DNA of 20,277 nt from Chara braunii (Eukaryota > Streptophyta > Charophyceae > Charales > Characeae). The DNA lies in NCBI GenBank assembly GCA_003427395.1, contig BFEA01000251.1:2120931-2141207 (forward strand), in the 5' to 3' direction. A model generated the notes under the pieces. It did no database searches. It was given only the letters and a program-made list of their open reading frames with translations, and was not told where the DNA came from. The position numbers were made by a program, and so were the translations under genes. Below, piece after piece: positions 18,522 to 20,277 of the stretch (positions within the stretch are counted from its first letter, which is position 1; each line of letters opens with the position of its first letter).

Positions 18522-18608
18522 ATGGATGACGTGCATGATGCCCTCGTGCTAGGCACGGGTGGGAAAGAGCGCATCATCAGCGGACTGCTCTCCGCAGATG
18601 GCTTGAAG
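18522..18608 (+). CDS. RabGDI-like first coding exon (partial gene or orphan exon)
   Basis: Rab GDP-dissociation inhibitor takes GDP-bound, prenylated Rab GTPases off membranes and keeps them soluble for the next vesicle-transport round. The 29 codons from ATG 18522 give MDDVHDALVLGTGGKERIIS followed by GLLSADGLK. About two thirds match the strongly conserved RabGDI N-terminus, including the LGTG motif, SGLLS and DGLK. The reading stops matching exactly at AAG 18606-18608, where GTGAGT (a consensus donor) begins. The next exon should open with a conserved V-L-H-M-D-R-N-like stretch, which I cannot find up to 20277. Odd points are a Gly and an Arg at positions where the family usually has Leu and Cys after LGTG. 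So it is either a diverged first exon with an intron over 1.6 kb, or an isolated or captured exon. A Rab escort protein is less likely given the start. Confidence 0.7.
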
Positions 18609-18864
18609 GTGAGTTATGGGTGCCTGGCAGTATGCTTCACTCTCTATGCCGGTTTCTCCTGCTCTACTCTCTATGTGAGTGGCGCGTCCATTAATGGACG
18701 GACCTACCGATCGCCCCCGTATCGACTGGGTGTGTACTGCAGCAGTTGTCCTTGGTCTCTACAAGGGCGTTTGAAAATGCGAGCAGGTGGGAATGAAGAG
18801 AGGCCGAAGGCTGAGAAGGGAGTGGAAGGGGGAGAGAGTGGAAGAGGGGTCTGCAGGGCAGAGA

Positions 18865-18865
18865 T

Positions 18866-18908
<43 letters not shown>

Positions 18909-18921
18909 GACAGAGAGGGGG

Positions 18922-18987
<66 letters not shown>

Positions 18988-19003
18988 GAGGAGGAGGAGG
19001 AGG
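18865..19003. repeat. Compound TG-AG-GGA microsatellite
   Basis: (TG)13 at 18865-18890 runs directly into (AG)9 at 18891-18908. After a short break with a G8 run comes (AG)30 at 18925-18984, then GAG/AGG triplets to about 19003. Apparent open frames through it (Glu/Arg or Ser/Leu runs) are repeat artefacts. Confidence 0.95.
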
Positions 19004-19478
19004 GGGGTGGAGGGTGGAGGGTAATTTGATGAGGTAGGTCGCGAAACACTTACGCCACCATTATCTGTTTGTTGGTGGCCTCCGAGCCGCCTGGCCTGGT
19101 ATCCCGAACTAAAACCTCCGTTGGGTTGAAGGGGCCGAACACGCCACATCTGGACCCTGCCCTTCGTCGGGTTGAAGCGGCCCAGGCAAGAGGGCAGACG
19201 TGTAACCTTCTGCGTCCAGATGCTCGCGCCTGTTTGCCTGTTTAGGAAATTGCATCCAGCGGAGCTCTCCGCTGTGCAGCCCCCTACGCAGCCAGCAAGT
19301 GGGAGGAAAGCGCGTCTCATGGCCACTGAACTGAGCAACTTCGTTAAGCAGTGTTTTGCACAGTTCCCAAGAAAAAAAACAAAAAATCATTAGCACGGCC
19401 CGTGCACAAGGATGACACACATACATAGTAAATGGAGAAATGGTCCGTACTAAAAAAATGAAAAAAAAAACTTCCCTC
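19004..19478. other. Gene-free spacer
   Basis: I see no exon. A diverged direct repeat (ccgttgggttgaaggggcc near 19110 and tcgtcgggttgaagcggcc near 19163, about 52 apart) and a palindromic gcacggcccgtgc at about 19394 are the only structures. Confidence 0.4.
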
Positions 19479-19618
19479 TGTGTGTGTGTGTGTGTGCGTG
19501 TGTGTGCGTGCGCGCGCGTGACCCGCGCCAATATTGGTTCAGTAGTTAGTAGTAGCGGGTTTTTCAGTGAGGGGATGAAGAGGCAACTCCATTCAGGTAC
19601 AGAGAAAAAGAAAAAAGG

Positions 19619-19679
<61 letters not shown>

Positions 19680-19780
19680 CGTGCGGCACGCGCCCGTACT
19701 GGCTCAGTAGTATTTAGTAGGAGCGGGTTGGTAGGAGTTAGTACTAACGGGTTTTCAGTGCGGGAATGTATACGCAATTC
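19479..19780. repeat. Two diverged ~140-bp units led by TG tracts
   Basis: The unit is a TG tract passing into gcgtgcg, then c-cgcgcc-tactggctcagtagt, ttagtag-agcgggtt and ttcagtg-ggga, ending with an A-rich run. Copy one has (TG)9 at 19479-19496; copy two has (TG)28 at 19620-19675. Copy two has an extra ggtaggagttagtactaacg segment. The purine-rich A tract of copy one directly precedes the TG tract of copy two. Confidence 0.7.
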
Positions 19781-19892
19781 CAGTCGGATACGGAAAACAA
19801 GAAACGAAATGAAAGGGGTCTCTGTCTCTCTCACACGCATACACACAAAGACAAGTGTAAGTTGGGGACGGGCGCTGAGGCGAACCTACATG

Positions 19893-20028
19893 ACTGCAAG
19901 GACATGCACCAAGAACGTAAATACGCTCAGATAGTCGGTTTCTTTTTCCCGATCTTTTGGACTGCAAATACATGCACCAAGGACGTAAACACGGTCAGAG
20001 AATCGTTTTTTTCCCCCCGATCTTTCCG
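19893..20028. repeat. 68-bp tandem duplication
   Basis: Units start at 19893 and 19961. They share actgcaa-acatgcaccaag-acgtaaa-acg-tcaga, then atcgttt/gtcggttt-cttttcccgatctt. The copies differ at a few sites. No ORF across it is convincing. Confidence 0.75.
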
Positions 20029-20217
20029 CAACATTGTCACGACTTCTCCTTCCTCTAAATATAATGTTCAACGAATTTCTTCTCGCAGCACTCCCAGCGG
20101 CATTACCGCGACCCAGACACTTCACCGGACCATTCAGTCGGTGGGAACAAATGCTGGTCTCTACAAAGGGCAGGAACGTAATCAACGCGGGCTGATTACT
20201 CACGTTTATTAGGCAGG

Positions 20218-20220
<3 letters not shown>

Positions 20221-20277
<57 letters not shown>
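20221..20277. repeat. (AG)n microsatellite running off the window
   Basis: The last 57 bases are pure AG repeats, so the true length is not visible. Confidence 0.95.

Noticed and set aside
18423-19037. A 204-codon frame around the RabGDI-like exon
   Set aside because: Only 18522-18608 matches a family. The rest runs into intron-like sequence and the TG/AG microsatellite.
19109-19846. 245-codon minus-strand frame
   Set aside because: Its length comes from TG tracts read as Thr-His runs; no domain is seen.

Overview
This is a stretch of eukaryotic, gene-poor, repeat-rich DNA. It is most likely from a land plant. The main reason is the non-LTR retrotransposon in the middle: an L1-type LINE with an APE-type endonuclease, a reverse transcriptase and a C-terminal CxxC...HxxxxC zinc motif, a layout typical of plant LINEs. 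Long GA/GT microsatellites, dense stop codons and the absence of any long intact ORF also point to degraded nuclear DNA. I cannot name the species.

Layout. 1-2370 holds no supportable gene, only some short inverted repeats. 2374-3091 holds the most unusual signal: at least six hairpins that share a nearly constant loop (core CATAAGTTTGGG) but have six different stem sequences, each self-complementary. 3340-3915 is an A-B-A-B-C tandem array of about 120-bp units. It ends in a possible LTR 3' end and primer-binding site, so 2.2-3.9 kb may be the LTR of an old Ty3/gypsy-like element (weak). 4687-4952 is a run of short perfect hairpins, perhaps the LINE 5' UTR.

5526-15685 is a dead LINE of about 6 kb of its own sequence. 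ORF1 (5526-6672) overlaps ORF2 (from 6662). ORF2 has endonuclease, RT, thumb/connector and zinc-motif segments, broken by many stops and frameshifts. It is cut inside the zinc motif at about 10467 and resumes at about 14784 with the expected next residues, followed by a 3' UTR and poly-A at 15662-15685. The intervening 4.3 kb (about 10468-14783) is therefore a later nested insertion. It has no recognisable transposase and is a patchwork of an AT-rich island, GC-rich degenerate repeats and short tandem repeats.

15690-20277 is rich in satellites: a C-tract cluster with G-quadruplex potential on the minus strand, an exact 25-bp duplication, a TACGTC-bearing minisatellite with an exact 89-bp duplication, and CT, TG and AG microsatellites. 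Within it, 18522-18608 encodes 29 residues that closely match the N-terminus of Rab GDP-dissociation inhibitor (RabGDI), followed at once by a consensus splice donor. It is either the first coding exon of a gene running off the window or an orphan exon copy. It is the only cellular gene signal I can support.
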